Positions 30,259-41,032 of a stretch of 64,000 nucleotides of DNA are shown piece after piece (within the stretch, counting starts at the first letter, position 1; each line of letters starts with the position of its first letter). Origin of the DNA: Nocardioides limicola (GTDB lineage: Bacteria; Actinomycetota; Actinomycetes; Propionibacteriales; Nocardioidaceae); NCBI RefSeq assembly GCF_016827675.1, contig NZ_JAERJA010000008.1:105796-169795 (forward strand), read 5' to 3'. A program made the translations under genes and the position numbers. The notes beneath the pieces are model-generated. The model searched no databases. It was given only the letters and a program-made list of their open reading frames with translations, and had not been told where the DNA came from.

Positions 30259-31098
30259 ATGCTCGACCCCCGCCAGATCGACCTGACCGAGCTCGGCGAG
30301 CTGCTCGACCAGCCGGAGTGGAATGCCGGCTACTTCGATCCGGCGACCGGCGAGGTGATCCAGGCCCTCGACGGCGAGGTATACGGACCCCAAGGTGAAC
30401 CGATCGACGGGGATGAGATGGGCTGGATCGTCGTGGGCGGTGAGGGCAGTCGGAGCGCCTACCGGGACATGGAGGCCTTTGCCGAGGCGGTGGCGGATCC
30501 CCGCCTCGCGGATCGAATGGCCGATGCCCTGCAGGGCCGCGGCGCGTTCAAGCGGTTCCGTTCGGTCGTCCACGACCATCCGTCCTCGATCGGGGAGCAG
30601 TGGAACAACTACCGACGGTCCCGTCAGACCATCCGTGCCCTCGACTGGCTGCTGGACGATGGCGTGATCACCGAGTCCTCCGCCGCCCCGCTACGGGCTG
30701 AGGCGATCCGCATCGGGGACGACGCGCTGGCGTCGGTCAGCAGCCCGGTGGCCGACGGCGACATCAAGGAGGTGATGCGCCTGGAGCGGCACCTGCAGAC
30801 CCCTGCATGCAGGCAAGACCCCGCGGGGCTGAGAGCGCTGCTCGCTGACGACTTCATCGAGATCGGCGCATCCGGTCGCACGTGGGACCCGGAGTCGATC
30901 ATCGCCCATGTGAGAGCCGAGAAGCCCGCAGACGAGATCGAGATTGCCGAGATGACCGCACGGGCACTCGCCGCGGATCTGGTGCTGGTCCAGTGGACGT
31001 CCCAGCGAGCCGGGCGACGGGCACGACGTACCTCGATGTGGCGACGTGACCCGGGCGGCTGGCGTCTGGTGCACCACCAAGGCACACCGCTGCCCTGA
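30259..31098 (+). CDS. UPF0158 and DUF4440 (NTF2-like) fusion protein
   Basis: This 279-residue protein is made of two recognisable parts. Residues about 1-140 match the UPF0158 pattern, with [42 protein letters not shown] and [12 protein letters not shown]. Residues about 165-279 form an NTF2-like DUF4440 domain with [32 protein letters not shown] and [22 protein letters not shown]. Neither part has a proven function. The ATG is set by AAGGAG five bases upstream. A GTG at 30253 overlaps the previous stop. It follows the polymerase by two bases and so is in the same operon. Confidence 0.7.
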   Translation: MLDPRQIDLTELGELLDQPEWNAGYFDPATGEVIQALDGEVYGPQGEPIDGDEMGWIVVGGEGSRSAYRDMEAFAEAVADPRLADRMADALQGRGAFKRFRSVVHDHPSSIGEQWNNYRRSRQTIRALDWLLDDGVITESSAAPLRAEAIRIGDDALASVSSPVADGDIKEVMRLERHLQTPACRQDPAGLRALLADDFIEIGASGRTWDPESIIAHVRAEKPADEIEIAEMTARALAADLVLVQWTSQRAGRRARRTSMWRRDPGGWRLVHHQGTPLP

Positions 31099-31117
31099 CG
31101 GCTTAGGATCAGGGCTC

Positions 31118-31783
31118 GTGGGCCACATCCAGATCACTCCCTCCATCCTCAACGCCGACCTCGCCAACCTCGGCGCCGAGGTCCGGCGCATCCCGGGCGC
31201 CGACTGGGTGCACGTGGACGTGATGGACAACCACTTCGTTCCCAACCTGACCCTGGGGCTCCCGGTCGTCGAGTCGTTGCGGCAGCACACGGGTCTGCCT
31301 CTTGACGCGCATCTGATGATCGAGGACCCGGACCGGTGGGCGCCCCAGTACGCCGAGGCCGGATGCGGGTCGGTCACCTTCCACATCGAGGCGGCCGCTG
31401 CCCCGGTCCGGCTGGCCCGCGAGATCCGCGCCCAGGGGGCCCGGGCGTCGATGGCCCTGAAGCCGGCCACCCCGATCGAGCCCTATGAGGACCTACTGCC
31501 GGAACTGGACATGGTCCTGGTGATGACGGTCGAGCCAGGGTTCGGTGGCCAGAAGTTCCTGGACCTGTGCCTGCCCAAGATCCGTCGGGCTCGGGCACTG
31601 ATGGACAAGTACGGCGTCGAAACCTGGCTCCAGGTCGACGGAGGGGTGTCCCTGGAGACCATCGAACGATGCGCCGAGGCCGGCGCCGATGTCTTCGTGG
31701 CCGGCTCCGCGGTCTACCGCGCCGACGACCCCGACGCGATGGTCGCCGAGCTCCGGGCAGCCGCGGAGGCCGCCCGGGCATGA
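31118..31783 (+). CDS. rpe: ribulose-phosphate 3-epimerase
   Basis: This 221-residue TIM-barrel enzyme interconverts ribulose-5-phosphate and xylulose-5-phosphate in the pentose phosphate pathway. The metal and catalytic residues appear in [35 protein letters not shown] and VQVDGG-type segment [22 protein letters not shown] is the phosphate-site loop. The GTG start at 31118 lies eight bases after TAGGAT (31104-31109), so translation is probably leaderless. It overlaps the helicase gene by four bases (ATGA). Its product feeds riboflavin synthesis (ribulose-5-phosphate), whose operon lies about 9 kb downstream. Confidence 0.95.
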   Translation: MGHIQITPSILNADLANLGAEVRRIPGADWVHVDVMDNHFVPNLTLGLPVVESLRQHTGLPLDAHLMIEDPDRWAPQYAEAGCGSVTFHIEAAAAPVRLAREIRAQGARASMALKPATPIEPYEDLLPELDMVLVMTVEPGFGGQKFLDLCLPKIRRARALMDKYGVETWLQVDGGVSLETIERCAEAGADVFVAGSAVYRADDPDAMVAELRAAAEAARA

Positions 31784-34533
31784 CCCCGGACTGGGGCCTC
31801 CGGTTCCCACACCCCCTTCGACGCCACCAACGCGAAGCGATGGAGGCGCTGGAATCCGCCTGGCAGTCCGGTCGGCGCCGCGCCTGGGTGGTGCTGCCCC
31901 CGGGCGCCGGCAAGACGCTCGTCGGGCTGGAGTCGATCCGGCGCTGGCAACGTCCGGCCGTCGTGCTCAGCCCCAACGCGGCCATCCAGGGCCAATGGGT
32001 GAGCGGCTGGCAGGAGTTCCGCGACGACAACGGCACCAACCCCGTCTCGGTGGGTACGACGCGGGACCTCACTGCCACCGTCACCTCGGTGACCTACCAG
32101 TCGCTGGCCGTCTTCACCGACGCCAGGGAGCCCGACGAACCCGAGCCGGAGACCGAGCTCGGCCGCCTCCACCCCAACGGGCAACAGTTCGTCGAGCAGT
32201 TGCGCAACGCGGGACCGATCACCCTCGTCCTGGACGAGTGCCACCACCTGCTCGAGGTCTGGGGGCGGCTGCTGGCCGAACTCCTCGAGCAACTCCCCGA
32301 AGCAGTCGTCATCGGCCTCACCGCCACGCCGGCGACCACCCTGAGCACAGACCAGGCCGCGCTGGTCGACGAACTGTTCGGCGAGATCGCCTACGCGACC
32401 TCGATTCCCGCCGTGGTGCGCGAAGGCCACCTGGCCCCGTTCGCCGACCTCGTCTGGCTGACCACGCCCACCAGCGAGGAGGCCGAGTGGCTGCACGACC
32501 GCTCGGTGCGCTTCGCCGAACTGACCACTGCGCTGATCGCCCCGGACTTCGGCTCGCTGCCGTTCCTGCAGTGGCTCGACGCGACCTTCGTGAACGGCCC
32601 CGACTTCCGCCTGGTCAAGGCGAACCGGTTCCCGCAGTGGGACGCTGTCCGACGCCTCGAGTACGCCGGTCTGGTCACCCTGGGCGACGACGTACCCGTG
32701 GGTGAGGAGCACCGTCAACGGCCCACCGCGGACGACTGGGCGGTACTGCTGAACCAATGGTTCCGCGACTGTCTGAAGGACTCCGACGACCCTCGCGACG
32801 CTGAGGTCATCGAGGCGCTGCGCCGGGCGTTGCCCGCGGTCGGCTACCAACTGACCAGGAACGGGATCCGCCGGGGCAGATCGACCGTCGACCGGGTGCT
32901 GGCCCGGAGCGCGGCCAAGTCCCAGGCGCTGGTCGAGATCGTCAGCACCGAGCATCGCAACCTCGGTGACCGGCTGGCGATGCTGGTGATCTGTGACCAT
33001 GAGGCAGCGGCCGCCACCGTCCCGGTGGATCTGCGGGGCGTGATGCCGGCCCGTGCCGGGTCGGCCCGGCTGGCGCTGGCCAGCCTCGTCGCGGACCCGG
33101 CCACCGCGGGGCTGGCCCCGGTGATGGTGACCGGCCGCACCGTCGCAGCGGCCCCGGACACCCTCAGCCGCCTCCAGAAAGGGCTCGGCGCCCTGGGTGA
33201 GGACCTCGAGATCGGACCCGCCGACACCGACGGCATCGCCGAACTGTCCGGCCCCTGGCGCACCCGGCAGTGGGTTCCGGCGGTGACCGAATTCTTCAGC
33301 AGCGGCGCCTGCCGGGTGCTGATCGGCACCCGCGCGCTGCTCGGCGAGGGGTGGAACGCACCCGCCGCCAGCGGTCTGATCGACCTGAGCACCGCCCGCA
33401 CCCCCGGAACGGTGGTGCAGACCCGCGGCCGCACGTTGCGGGTCGACCCCACGCATCCGGAGAAGGTCGCGATCAACTGGACCGTCTGTTGCGTCAGCGA
33501 GGAGCACCCCAACGGCGACCACGACTGGCTGCGCACCGTGGACAAGCACCGCGGCTACTTCGGGGTCGACGTGAACGGCGACGTGGTCGACGGAGTGGCG
33601 CACATCCATCCCGACTTCTCGCCCTTCCAGCCACCTCCGGCGCACCGCTACGGCGCCTACAACGCGCAGATGCTGGTCAAGGCGGAGAAGCGCGACCTGA
33701 TCGCCGACGCCTGGTGCGTCGGCGAGCCGTACGACGACGAGTTCCGGCCCACGGTCTGGGTGTCCACCCCCCGCTTGCCGGCCCTGCCGCCGGGCGGGGA
33801 GGAGGCGCCGGCGCCGCCCGCATTGCTGCTCACCGCCGACGGGCTGCGTCATCTGGACCGGCCGCTGCCCGGGCCGTGGCGGCGAGATGCCGGCCTCGGG
33901 CTGGCGGGCGTACTGGCCCTGCTCGCGGTGGTCAGCGGCACGGCCGCGGTCGCCGGCGTACTGGTCCTGGGTGTGGTCGCGGCGATGATGCTCGGTCCGC
34001 TGTCCCAGCGTCGACACAACGCCCGAGTGCTGGCCGGTCTGGAGACCGAACCCGATCCGCTGCTGGCCGCCTACGCCCTGGCCGACGCCCTCGACGAGGC
34101 CGGTCTGGTGCCCGGTGGCGCGGCGGCGGTCGACTGGTCGATCGGCACCGATGGCCGGCTCCGGGTCCGCCTCGACGGCGGAGACGCAGGCGGGCAGCAG
34201 AGCAGCATCTTCGCCGAGGCCTTCGCCGAGATGACCGCACCGATCGGGCACCCCCGCTACCTGGTGCCCCGTTACGTGGGCGGCAGCGACGGAGCCGGCG
34301 CGGGGTCACTGCGCAAGGTCCGTCCCACCGGCGTGATCTGGCATCCGGTGCCCGCGGTGCTGGGCGGTCGGGCTGAGCAGGTGCGAATCTTCGAGCGGGC
34401 CTGGCAGCGTTGGCTGGGGGGTGGGTCGGCCGTCTACACCCGCTCCCATGGTCCCGGATGGGGTGAACTGCGGGCCGCTCAGGGAAGCAACCCCTTCGAC
34501 GCCACCAGCGTGATCAGGCTCTCCTGGCAGTAG
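31780..34533 (+). CDS. SF2 DEAD/DEAH-type helicase with C-terminal membrane hairpin
   Basis: This 917-residue protein begins with an SF2 helicase core: [12 protein letters not shown] (Q-like), Walker A PPGAGKT at 40-46, DECHH near 152, TATPA near 181 and QTRGRTLR (motif VI) near 547. The long part between motif III and the second RecA domain (about 200-470) is poorly recognisable. At about 703-742 two hydrophobic helices appear, followed by a soluble C-terminal domain of about 170 residues ([29 protein letters not shown]). A helicase tied to the membrane is unusual. It is coupled to rpe by an ATGA overlap. Possible roles are defence or RNA/DNA remodelling at the membrane. I cannot name the family more precisely. 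Confidence 0.75.
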   Translation: MTPDWGLRFPHPLRRHQREAMEALESAWQSGRRRAWVVLPPGAGKTLVGLESIRRWQRPAVVLSPNAAIQGQWVSGWQEFRDDNGTNPVSVGTTRDLTATVTSVTYQSLAVFTDAREPDEPEPETELGRLHPNGQQFVEQLRNAGPITLVLDECHHLLEVWGRLLAELLEQLPEAVVIGLTATPATTLSTDQAALVDELFGEIAYATSIPAVVREGHLAPFADLVWLTTPTSEEAEWLHDRSVRFAELTTALIAPDFGSLPFLQWLDATFVNGPDFRLVKANRFPQWDAVRRLEYAGLVTLGDDVPVGEEHRQRPTADDWAVLLNQWFRDCLKDSDDPRDAEVIEALRRALPAVGYQLTRNGIRRGRSTVDRVLARSAAKSQALVEIVSTEHRNLGDRLAMLVICDHEAAAATVPVDLRGVMPARAGSARLALASLVADPATAGLAPVMVTGRTVAAAPDTLSRLQKGLGALGEDLEIGPADTDGIAELSGPWRTRQWVPAVTEFFSSGACRVLIGTRALLGEGWNAPAASGLIDLSTARTPGTVVQTRGRTLRVDPTHPEKVAINWTVCCVSEEHPNGDHDWLRTVDKHRGYFGVDVNGDVVDGVAHIHPDFSPFQPPPAHRYGAYNAQMLVKAEKRDLIADAWCVGEPYDDEFRPTVWVSTPRLPALPPGGEEAPAPPALLLTADGLRHLDRPLPGPWRRDAGLGLAGVLALLAVVSGTAAVAGVLVLGVVAAMMLGPLSQRRHNARVLAGLETEPDPLLAAYALADALDEAGLVPGGAAAVDWSIGTDGRLRVRLDGGDAGGQQSSIFAEAFAEMTAPIGHPRYLVPRYVGGSDGAGAGSLRKVRPTGVIWHPVPAVLGGRAEQVRIFERAWQRWLGGGSAVYTRSHGPGWGELRAAQGSNPFDATSVIRLSWQ

Positions 34534-34534
34534 G

Positions 34535-35725
34535 TCACCGCGCCGGCAGGATCCGGCCCCGGGCCTCGCCGAACCCGATCCTGCCGCCGTCGGAGCCGGG
34601 GGCGGTGGCTCGCAGCACTACCTCGTCGCCGTCCTCGACGAATGTACGCGGCTCACCGGCCACCTCGACCGGCTCGGTGCCGCCCCAGGTGAGTTCGACG
34701 AAGGCCCCTCGCTGCTCCCGCTCCGGCCCGGAGATGGTGCCTGACGCGAAGAGGTCCCCGGTCCGGGTGGGGGCGCCGTTGGCGGTGAGATGCGCCAGCA
34801 TCTGGGCCGGCGACCAGTACATCGCCGCGTACGGCGGGCGGCTGACCACCTGGCCGTTCCACTCGATCTCCACGGCGATGTCCAGCCCCCACGGTTCCGC
34901 CAGGGCCAGGTACGGGAGCACGCCCGGTTCTTGGGTGGGGGTCGGCACCCGCGCTGCCTGCAGTGCCTCCATCGGGACCACCCAGGCCGAGACGGTGGAG
35001 GCGAACGACTTGCCGAGGTGCGGGCCGAGAGGGACGTACTCCCAGGCCTGGATGTCGCGCGCCGACCAGTCGTTGAAGAGCACCACCCCGAAGATGTGCC
35101 GCTCCGCCTCGGTCACCCCGATCGGCTCGCCCAGCGGATTGCCGACGCCGACCACGAAGCCGAGTTCGGCCTCGACGTCGAGGCGCCTGGTGGGGCCGAA
35201 CTCCGGCGCGGGCCGGCTGCCCGCAGGTGCGTCGGCGGGCAGCCGCTGGCCGTGAGGTCGGACGATGTCGGTGCCCGAGACCACGATGGAGGCCGTCCGG
35301 CCGTGATAGCCGACCGGCATGTGCTTCCAGTTGGGGAGCAGCGGCTCCGCGCTGTCGGGCCGGAACAATCGGCCCAGATTGGCTGCATGATGCTCGGAGG
35401 CGTAGAAGTCGACGTAGTCGGTGACCTCGAACGGCAGGTGCAGGGTGACGTCGGCGAGGTCGTGCACGGCCGGGTCGGGGACATCGCCGGACACCGCCTC
35501 CCGGAGACGGGCCCGCACCTGCGCCCAGCGCTGGTGGCCCTGGGCCATGAACGCGTTGAGGCTCGGTCGGGCGAACACGTCCTCGCCCAGCAGCAGGGTC
35601 AGGTCGATCACCTGGCCGCCGACCCGGGTGGCGACGCGTGGTGTCTGGCCGGGGACCGAGTAGACGCCGTAGGGGAGGTTGTCGAGTCCGTACGTCGTGC
35701 TGGCCGGGGGCCGGAGCCGGGTCAC
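34535..35725 (-). CDS. fahA: fumarylacetoacetase
   Basis: This 396-residue enzyme performs the last step of tyrosine catabolism, cleaving fumarylacetoacetate to fumarate and acetoacetate. The N-terminal SH3-like domain (YGLDNLPYGVYSV) precedes the catalytic barrel. VDFYASEHHAANLGRLFRP, MPVGYHGRTASIVVSG, RRLDVEAELGFVVG (metal Glu), VLFNDWSARDIQAWEY (metal Asp) and LGKSFASTVSAWVV are all strongly conserved family blocks. The start is GTG at 35725, sharing GTGA with the stop of the unknown gene before it. It is the last gene of the hppD-hmgA-unknown-fahA operon. Confidence 0.94.
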   Translation of the reverse strand: MTRLRPPASTTYGLDNLPYGVYSVPGQTPRVATRVGGQVIDLTLLLGEDVFARPSLNAFMAQGHQRWAQVRARLREAVSGDVPDPAVHDLADVTLHLPFEVTDYVDFYASEHHAANLGRLFRPDSAEPLLPNWKHMPVGYHGRTASIVVSGTDIVRPHGQRLPADAPAGSRPAPEFGPTRRLDVEAELGFVVGVGNPLGEPIGVTEAERHIFGVVLFNDWSARDIQAWEYVPLGPHLGKSFASTVSAWVVPMEALQAARVPTPTQEPGVLPYLALAEPWGLDIAVEIEWNGQVVSRPPYAAMYWSPAQMLAHLTANGAPTRTGDLFASGTISGPEREQRGAFVELTWGGTEPVEVAGEPRTFVEDGDEVVLRATAPGSDGGRIGFGEARGRILPAR

Positions 35726-36585
35726 CGTGATGCTCCGACCGCGTCGATGTCGGCCAGCCCCAGGTCGAGCAGGCCGAGGGCGACGAGTTCCTCGACAGGA
35801 TCGGTGATGCTGCAGGTGCCGAACGAGCCGAAGGAGTCGCGGACCGTGGCGGTCAGTGACCCGGCGGCCGCCGCAATCCCCGCGGGGTCGCGGTCGGCGA
35901 GCACCTCGACCAGGTCGTCGGTGCCGGCGCCGACCCGGGCCGCAGCGGTGGCCACCATCAGGTTCAGGAACCCGTGCTGCTCGAAGTCGGTGTCCGGGTC
36001 GGTCCGGCGTACCGCATGGTGCAGCCCGGCCGTGGCCTTGAACGGCACCCCGGCGCGGACCAGTGCCACCAGGGCTTCGGCGAGTTCCTTCTCGTCCGGG
36101 TACAGGTCGGCGTGGACGCCGCCGGTGCGCAGTTTGGCTCGGCAGTCGGCGCCGCTCAAGGCCTCGATCAGCCGGTCCCGCCGGGGGTCCCGGGGGACCT
36201 CGATGTGACAGGTGAGGCGGCGGCGGCGGACCACCTCGTCCAGCAGCGGCACCACTGTGGCCGGATCGGTCTCGGGCGGCAGGGCCACTTCGATGCCGGC
36301 CAGGGTGATTGCGGGGTGTGTGTCGGTCAGTTCGAAGGTGGCGGCGATCCCGCTCAGCGGCACCACCACCGAGACGACCAGGGATGGCTGCGTCCCTGTC
36401 CCGACGAGCTGCGACAGTTCCTCGAGATGGTGGCCGGCGACCACCAGGGAGCCGACCAGCGCCGCATAGCGTGAACGTTGGTGCTCGTGGTGGGCCGTCA
36501 CTGCCTCGGCCAAGGCCAGGTTGCCGGGCGGGAATACGGCTGCGTCGTCGCACAGCCCGTCGAAGAGGCCGTTCGCGTGGCTCAT
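35722..36585 (-). CDS. conserved protein of unknown function in the homogentisate operon
   Basis: This 287-residue soluble protein has no family I can name with confidence. It opens with FDGLCDDAAVFPPGNLALAEAV and contains a mid-region RRLTCHIEVPRDPRRD, then GVPFKATAGLHHAV and EQHGFLNLMVATAAA. Alternating hydrophobic strands and helices suggest a barrel-like alpha/beta fold. It has no signal peptide, membrane helix or Cys cluster. It overlaps hmgA by one base and fahA by four, so it is made together with the pathway enzymes. The operon lacks any glutathione-type maleylacetoacetate isomerase. This gene, between the enzymes before and after that step, is a candidate for it. That is inference from position only. 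Confidence 0.6.
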   Translation of the reverse strand: MSHANGLFDGLCDDAAVFPPGNLALAEAVTAHHEHQRSRYAALVGSLVVAGHHLEELSQLVGTGTQPSLVVSVVVPLSGIAATFELTDTHPAITLAGIEVALPPETDPATVVPLLDEVVRRRRLTCHIEVPRDPRRDRLIEALSGADCRAKLRTGGVHADLYPDEKELAEALVALVRAGVPFKATAGLHHAVRRTDPDTDFEQHGFLNLMVATAAARVGAGTDDLVEVLADRDPAGIAAAAGSLTATVRDSFGSFGTCSITDPVEELVALGLLDLGLADIDAVGASR

Positions 36586-37799
36586 CAGTCGTCACCGTTC
36601 CAGGAATGCAGATAGACCCCGTCATCGCTGGCACGACCCGCCTCGCCCAGTTCGAGCGGGCGGAAGGTGTCCACCATCACCGCGAGTTCGTCGAACCGGT
36701 CGACGCCCAGACTGGCCTCGATCGCGCCCGGTTGCGGCCCGTGGGAGTGCCCACCCGGGTGCAGGGTGATCGAGCCGGGCCCGATCCCCGACCCCTTGCG
36801 TGCCTCGTAGTCGCCCCGGACATAGAACATCACCTCGTCGGAGTCGACGTTGGAATGGAAGTACGGCACCGGCACCGCGTCGGGGTGGTAGTCGACCTTG
36901 CGCGGCACGAAGTTGCAGATCACGAAGTTGTGTCCCTCGAAGACCTGGTGCACCGGCGGCGGCTGGTGCACCCGGCCGGTGATCGGCTCGAAGTCCGCCA
37001 CGTTGAAGACGTACGGGTAGAGGCACCCGTCCCAGCCGACCACGTCGAAGGGATGGTGTGGCGTGACGTGGACCGAGCCGACCAGGGCCGCACCGGCGCC
37101 GCGGTGCTTGACATACACCTCGGTGGGCGCCTGGGCAGCCGCCTCTGCCGGCTCCGGGGGAGTGGGCAGCCGCAGGTCACGCTCGCAGTACGGCGCATGC
37201 TCGAGGAACTGCCCGTACCGGGACAGGTAGCGACGCGGCGGTGCGATGTGACTGTTGCCCTCGATCACGTACAGCCGCAACGGTGACGGGTCGCCGGGGT
37301 CGCTGAGTGGCACCCATCGGTGGGTGGTGGCGCGGGGGAGGATCACGTAGTCGCCCGGCCCGACCCGGAGGTCGCCGAAGACCGTCTCCACGACAGCTCG
37401 TCCCGACTCGACGAAGACGCATTCGTCGCCGACCGCGTTGCGGTAGCACGGCGAGGCGGCACCCACCACGGCATAGAGAATCCGTACGTCGGCGTTGCCG
37501 AGCAGCAGTCGCCGGCCGGTCACCGCGTCGTGCTGCCGCCACGTGTCGGCGCCGTCCAGGTCGTGCAGGCGCAGGTGCCGGGGGATCAGCGGCAGGTTCG
37601 GGCTGGTCGCCTGCTCGGGCAGTTGCCAGACCCGTGCGTCGAGCAGGGCCGAGGGCACGTGCCGGTGATAGAGCAGCGAGGAGTCGCTGGAGAAGCCCTC
37701 TTCGCCCATCAGCTCCTCGTAGTAGAGGCCGCCGTCGGCGTCGCGGAACTGGGTGTGCCGCTTCGGCGGGATCTCTCCGCACCGGTGGTAGTGAGCCAT
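36585..37799 (-). CDS. hmgA: homogentisate 1,2-dioxygenase
   Basis: This 404-residue cupin enzyme opens the ring of homogentisate with O2 and Fe(II) to give maleylacetoacetate. Recognisable blocks are YYEELMGEEGFSSDSSLLYH near the start, VTPHHPFDVVGWDGCLYPY, NFVPRKVDYHPDAVPVPYFH and SNVDSDEVMFYVRGDY (with the iron-binding Glu and His). LHPGGHSHGPQPGAIEAS near the end carries the last His ligands. It lies 15 bases after hppD and overlaps the next gene by one base (TGATG). Confidence 0.94.
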   Translation of the reverse strand: MAHYHRCGEIPPKRHTQFRDADGGLYYEELMGEEGFSSDSSLLYHRHVPSALLDARVWQLPEQATSPNLPLIPRHLRLHDLDGADTWRQHDAVTGRRLLLGNADVRILYAVVGAASPCYRNAVGDECVFVESGRAVVETVFGDLRVGPGDYVILPRATTHRWVPLSDPGDPSPLRLYVIEGNSHIAPPRRYLSRYGQFLEHAPYCERDLRLPTPPEPAEAAAQAPTEVYVKHRGAGAALVGSVHVTPHHPFDVVGWDGCLYPYVFNVADFEPITGRVHQPPPVHQVFEGHNFVICNFVPRKVDYHPDAVPVPYFHSNVDSDEVMFYVRGDYEARKGSGIGPGSITLHPGGHSHGPQPGAIEASLGVDRFDELAVMVDTFRPLELGEAGRASDDGVYLHSWNGDD

Positions 37800-37814
37800 G
37801 GTCGTCTCCGCTCC

Positions 37815-39120
<1,306 letters not shown>

Positions 39121-39130
39121 GAGTTGACGC

Positions 39131-39664
39131 ATGGATGCGCACCCGCTCGACGGCCTGGACCTCACCCTGCTCACCGCGTTGAGCGAGCAGCCGCGCGTCG
39201 GCGACATGGAGCTCTCCCGGCTCGCCGGCGTGGCCCGGGCGACGGTGCAGAGTCGGTTGCGCCGACTCCAGGACGCGGGCGTGATCGCGGGCTGGGCGCC
39301 CGAGCTCGACGTCCAGGCGGCCGGGTTCCCGGTGCGTGCCTTCGTCACCCTGCACATCGCCCAGGGTGCCCTCGATGACGTGGCCCGCGACCTGGTGGCG
39401 ATCCCCTACGTGCTGGAGGCGCACGTCACCACCGGCGAGTACGACGTGATCTGTCAGGTGGCCACCCCCTCGCATGCCGACCTGCAGGCGACGCTGGTGC
39501 GGATCGACCAGTCCTCGGCGGTGGTGCGGTCGGTGAGCGTGGTGGTGCTCTCGACCCTGGTGCCCAGGCGGGTGCTGCCGTTGCTGGGTACGGCGGTGCG
39601 ACCGCGCAGCCCACGCGTGCCGACGGATCAGAGCCGGAAGGTCAGCCGTCGCGGCCGCAGGTAG
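39131..39664 (+). CDS. Lrp/AsnC family regulator of tyrosine catabolism
   Basis: This 177-residue regulator has an N-terminal winged helix (LDGLDLTLLTALSEQPRVGDMELSRLAGVARATVQSRL in outline) and a C-terminal RAM effector domain. The latter has PVRAFVTLHIAQGA, IPYVLEAHVTTGEYDVICQVA and a VVVLST-type final strand. Lrp/AsnC proteins usually bind an amino acid, and here tyrosine, phenylalanine or a pathway intermediate would make sense. The ATG is six bases after TAGAGT, with no Shine-Dalgarno, so probably leaderless. Its 3' end overlaps the convergent metallo-hydrolase gene by 37 bases. Confidence 0.88.
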   Translation: MDAHPLDGLDLTLLTALSEQPRVGDMELSRLAGVARATVQSRLRRLQDAGVIAGWAPELDVQAAGFPVRAFVTLHIAQGALDDVARDLVAIPYVLEAHVTTGEYDVICQVATPSHADLQATLVRIDQSSAVVRSVSVVVLSTLVPRRVLPLLGTAVRPRSPRVPTDQSRKVSRRGRR

Positions 39665-40701
39665 TGGGCCGGGTCCTCCATCCACCGCAACCGGGGGCGG
39701 TCGGCGGCGGGGATCCGGGCCAGTTCCGCCTCCAGGGCGGCCCGGTAGCCCCCCGCTTGGGTGGACACCACCGGGACACCCCAGTCGTCGTGATGCCCGG
39801 GCACGAAGAGCGGTGCCCTGGCGGCCTGGACGTAGGAACGCACGTCACGCATGCCGTTCGTCAACTGCCCGAAGCCCTGCACCGCCCCGAGGTGCACATC
39901 GCTGCGCGGCAGCGATCGGATCAGCGCAGGCAGCGTCGGCGCATCCTCGATCAGCGGCCCGACGGAGTCGTGCCAGAGCAGCCGGAAGCCCCGGAAGCGG
40001 AACTGATAGAGCAGCACCCCGCCTTCGGCGTCCCCGGCATGGCCGACGGTGTCGAGGAGGTCGCACAGCGACGGCGGGTGGGCGAGGTTGGTGGACAGAT
40101 CCGGCAGCGGCACCAGTGGCGCATGCGGGTCGGTGACGTCGGGAGCCTTGATCGCCGAGTGTGGATGCCGGATGGCGCTGACCCGCAGTTTGCGGGCCCG
40201 GAACCGGCGGTGCGTCCCATACGGATCCGACTCGGCGCCGACCGCCCTGGTCCGGATCGGTGCGCCGGCCTGGCGGGCGGCCTGAGCACAGTGCTCGGCG
40301 GTGCCGACCACCGTCGCGCCGCTGAGGCGGGCCAGGTCTCCGGCATCGCGGGCGTGGTCGAAGTGGCCGTGCCCGATGAAGATCGCGAACGGACGCAGCG
40401 CCGCCACCTCGGCCACCGTGGTCGGCACGTAGCCGGAGTGGGCGCCGCGGGGCACCCACGCGTCCAGGAGCATCACCCGGCCGGCGAAGGCGACGGCATA
40501 GCTGGTGCACCCGAACCAGCTGATCACCACCCGGTCGGCGCGTACCCGACCGGTGCGCGGGTCGACATTGCGGCTGCCGAAGAACTTGCGCCGGGCGGCG
40601 ATCGTCGCCGGAGGCAGCGCGGCGGCAGTTCCTGCCAGTCCGACGGCAGCCGCCGAGGCCACCGCACCGGCCAGTACCCCACGTCGGGTCATCGATGTCA
40701 C
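39628..40701 (-). CDS. Tat-exported MBL-fold metallo-hydrolase
   Basis: This 357-residue protein begins with a twin-arginine signal, SMTRRGVLAGAVASAAAVGLAG, and a small-residue cleavage region. It should therefore be exported folded with its metals. The metallo-beta-lactamase motif appears as FIGHGHFDHARDAGD, with later ligands in LLWHDSVGP and FVPGHHDDWG. The lactamase-type second His cluster is modified, as in the UlaG-like/beta-lactamase-like hydrolases. Substrate unknown. The GTG start at 40701 has GGAGG seven bases upstream. An ATG at 40692 is possible. The last 37 bases overlap the AsnC gene. A Crp-like palindrome stands upstream. Confidence 0.82.
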   Translation of the reverse strand: MTSMTRRGVLAGAVASAAAVGLAGTAAALPPATIAARRKFFGSRNVDPRTGRVRADRVVISWFGCTSYAVAFAGRVMLLDAWVPRGAHSGYVPTTVAEVAALRPFAIFIGHGHFDHARDAGDLARLSGATVVGTAEHCAQAARQAGAPIRTRAVGAESDPYGTHRRFRARKLRVSAIRHPHSAIKAPDVTDPHAPLVPLPDLSTNLAHPPSLCDLLDTVGHAGDAEGGVLLYQFRFRGFRLLWHDSVGPLIEDAPTLPALIRSLPRSDVHLGAVQGFGQLTNGMRDVRSYVQAARAPLFVPGHHDDWGVPVVSTQAGGYRAALEAELARIPAADRPRLRWMEDPAHYLRPRRLTFRL

Positions 40702-40754
40702 GGTCCCACCTCCGGCGGCTCAACGGCTCGGGGGATCATTGGTTACTGCACGCA

Positions 40755-40770
40755 CGTGATTCGGGTCACA
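40755..40770 (+). promoter_or_regulatory. Crp/GlxR-type operator
   Basis: CGTGATTCGGGTCACA matches the actinobacterial Crp/GlxR consensus TGTGA-N6-TCACA at all but the first base. It lies between the exported metallo-hydrolase gene (minus strand, start 40701) and the FMN riboswitch of the rib operon (from 40816), so it could act on either. Confidence 0.45.
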
Positions 40771-40815
40771 GCCGGGGGTCGTCGCGGGTGTGCCACAATG
40801 TTCGGCAAGAGACAC

Positions 40816-40952
40816 GCGTGCTCTGGGGTCGGTGTAATTCCGAACCGGCGGTGACAGTCCGCGACCCGCGTGCCGAGGCGACCAGCCGAGGCCCGGTTGA
40901 CCAGGTGGAACTCCTGGACCGACGGTGAGAGTCCGGATGGGAAGAGACACGC
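40816..40952 (+). ncRNA. FMN riboswitch (RFN element)
   Basis: The conserved core is plain. The closing stem is GCGTGCTC with GAGACACGC. The inner blocks are GGTGTAATTCCGAACCGGCGGT, AGTCCGCGACCC, GGTGGAACTCCTGGACCGACGGT and AGAGTCCGGATGGGAAGAG in that order (given here in pieces). It binds FMN and turns down the rib genes that follow. Downstream hairpins at 40964-40978 (CGCGCC/GGCGCG) and 41001-41014 (GTCCG/CGGAC) lie just before the GAGGGG Shine-Dalgarno of ribD. There is no T-tract, so control is probably at translation initiation. Confidence 0.95.
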
Positions 40953-41032
40953 AACGTCGTCAGCGCGCCTCTGGCGCGTCGGCGGCGTGCTGGCCCCGGA
41001 GTCCGTCGTCGGACCGAGTGAGGGGCTATCTG

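Noticed and set aside
31567..31779. Upstream extension of the helicase through rpe
   Set aside because: The extension is rpe in another frame. The ATGA overlap at 31780 and the first helicase motif define the true start.
40925..41032. N-terminal extension of RibD beginning at the GTG at 40925
   Set aside because: These codons fall in the FMN riboswitch and its expression platform. The Shine-Dalgarno and conserved start support 41033.
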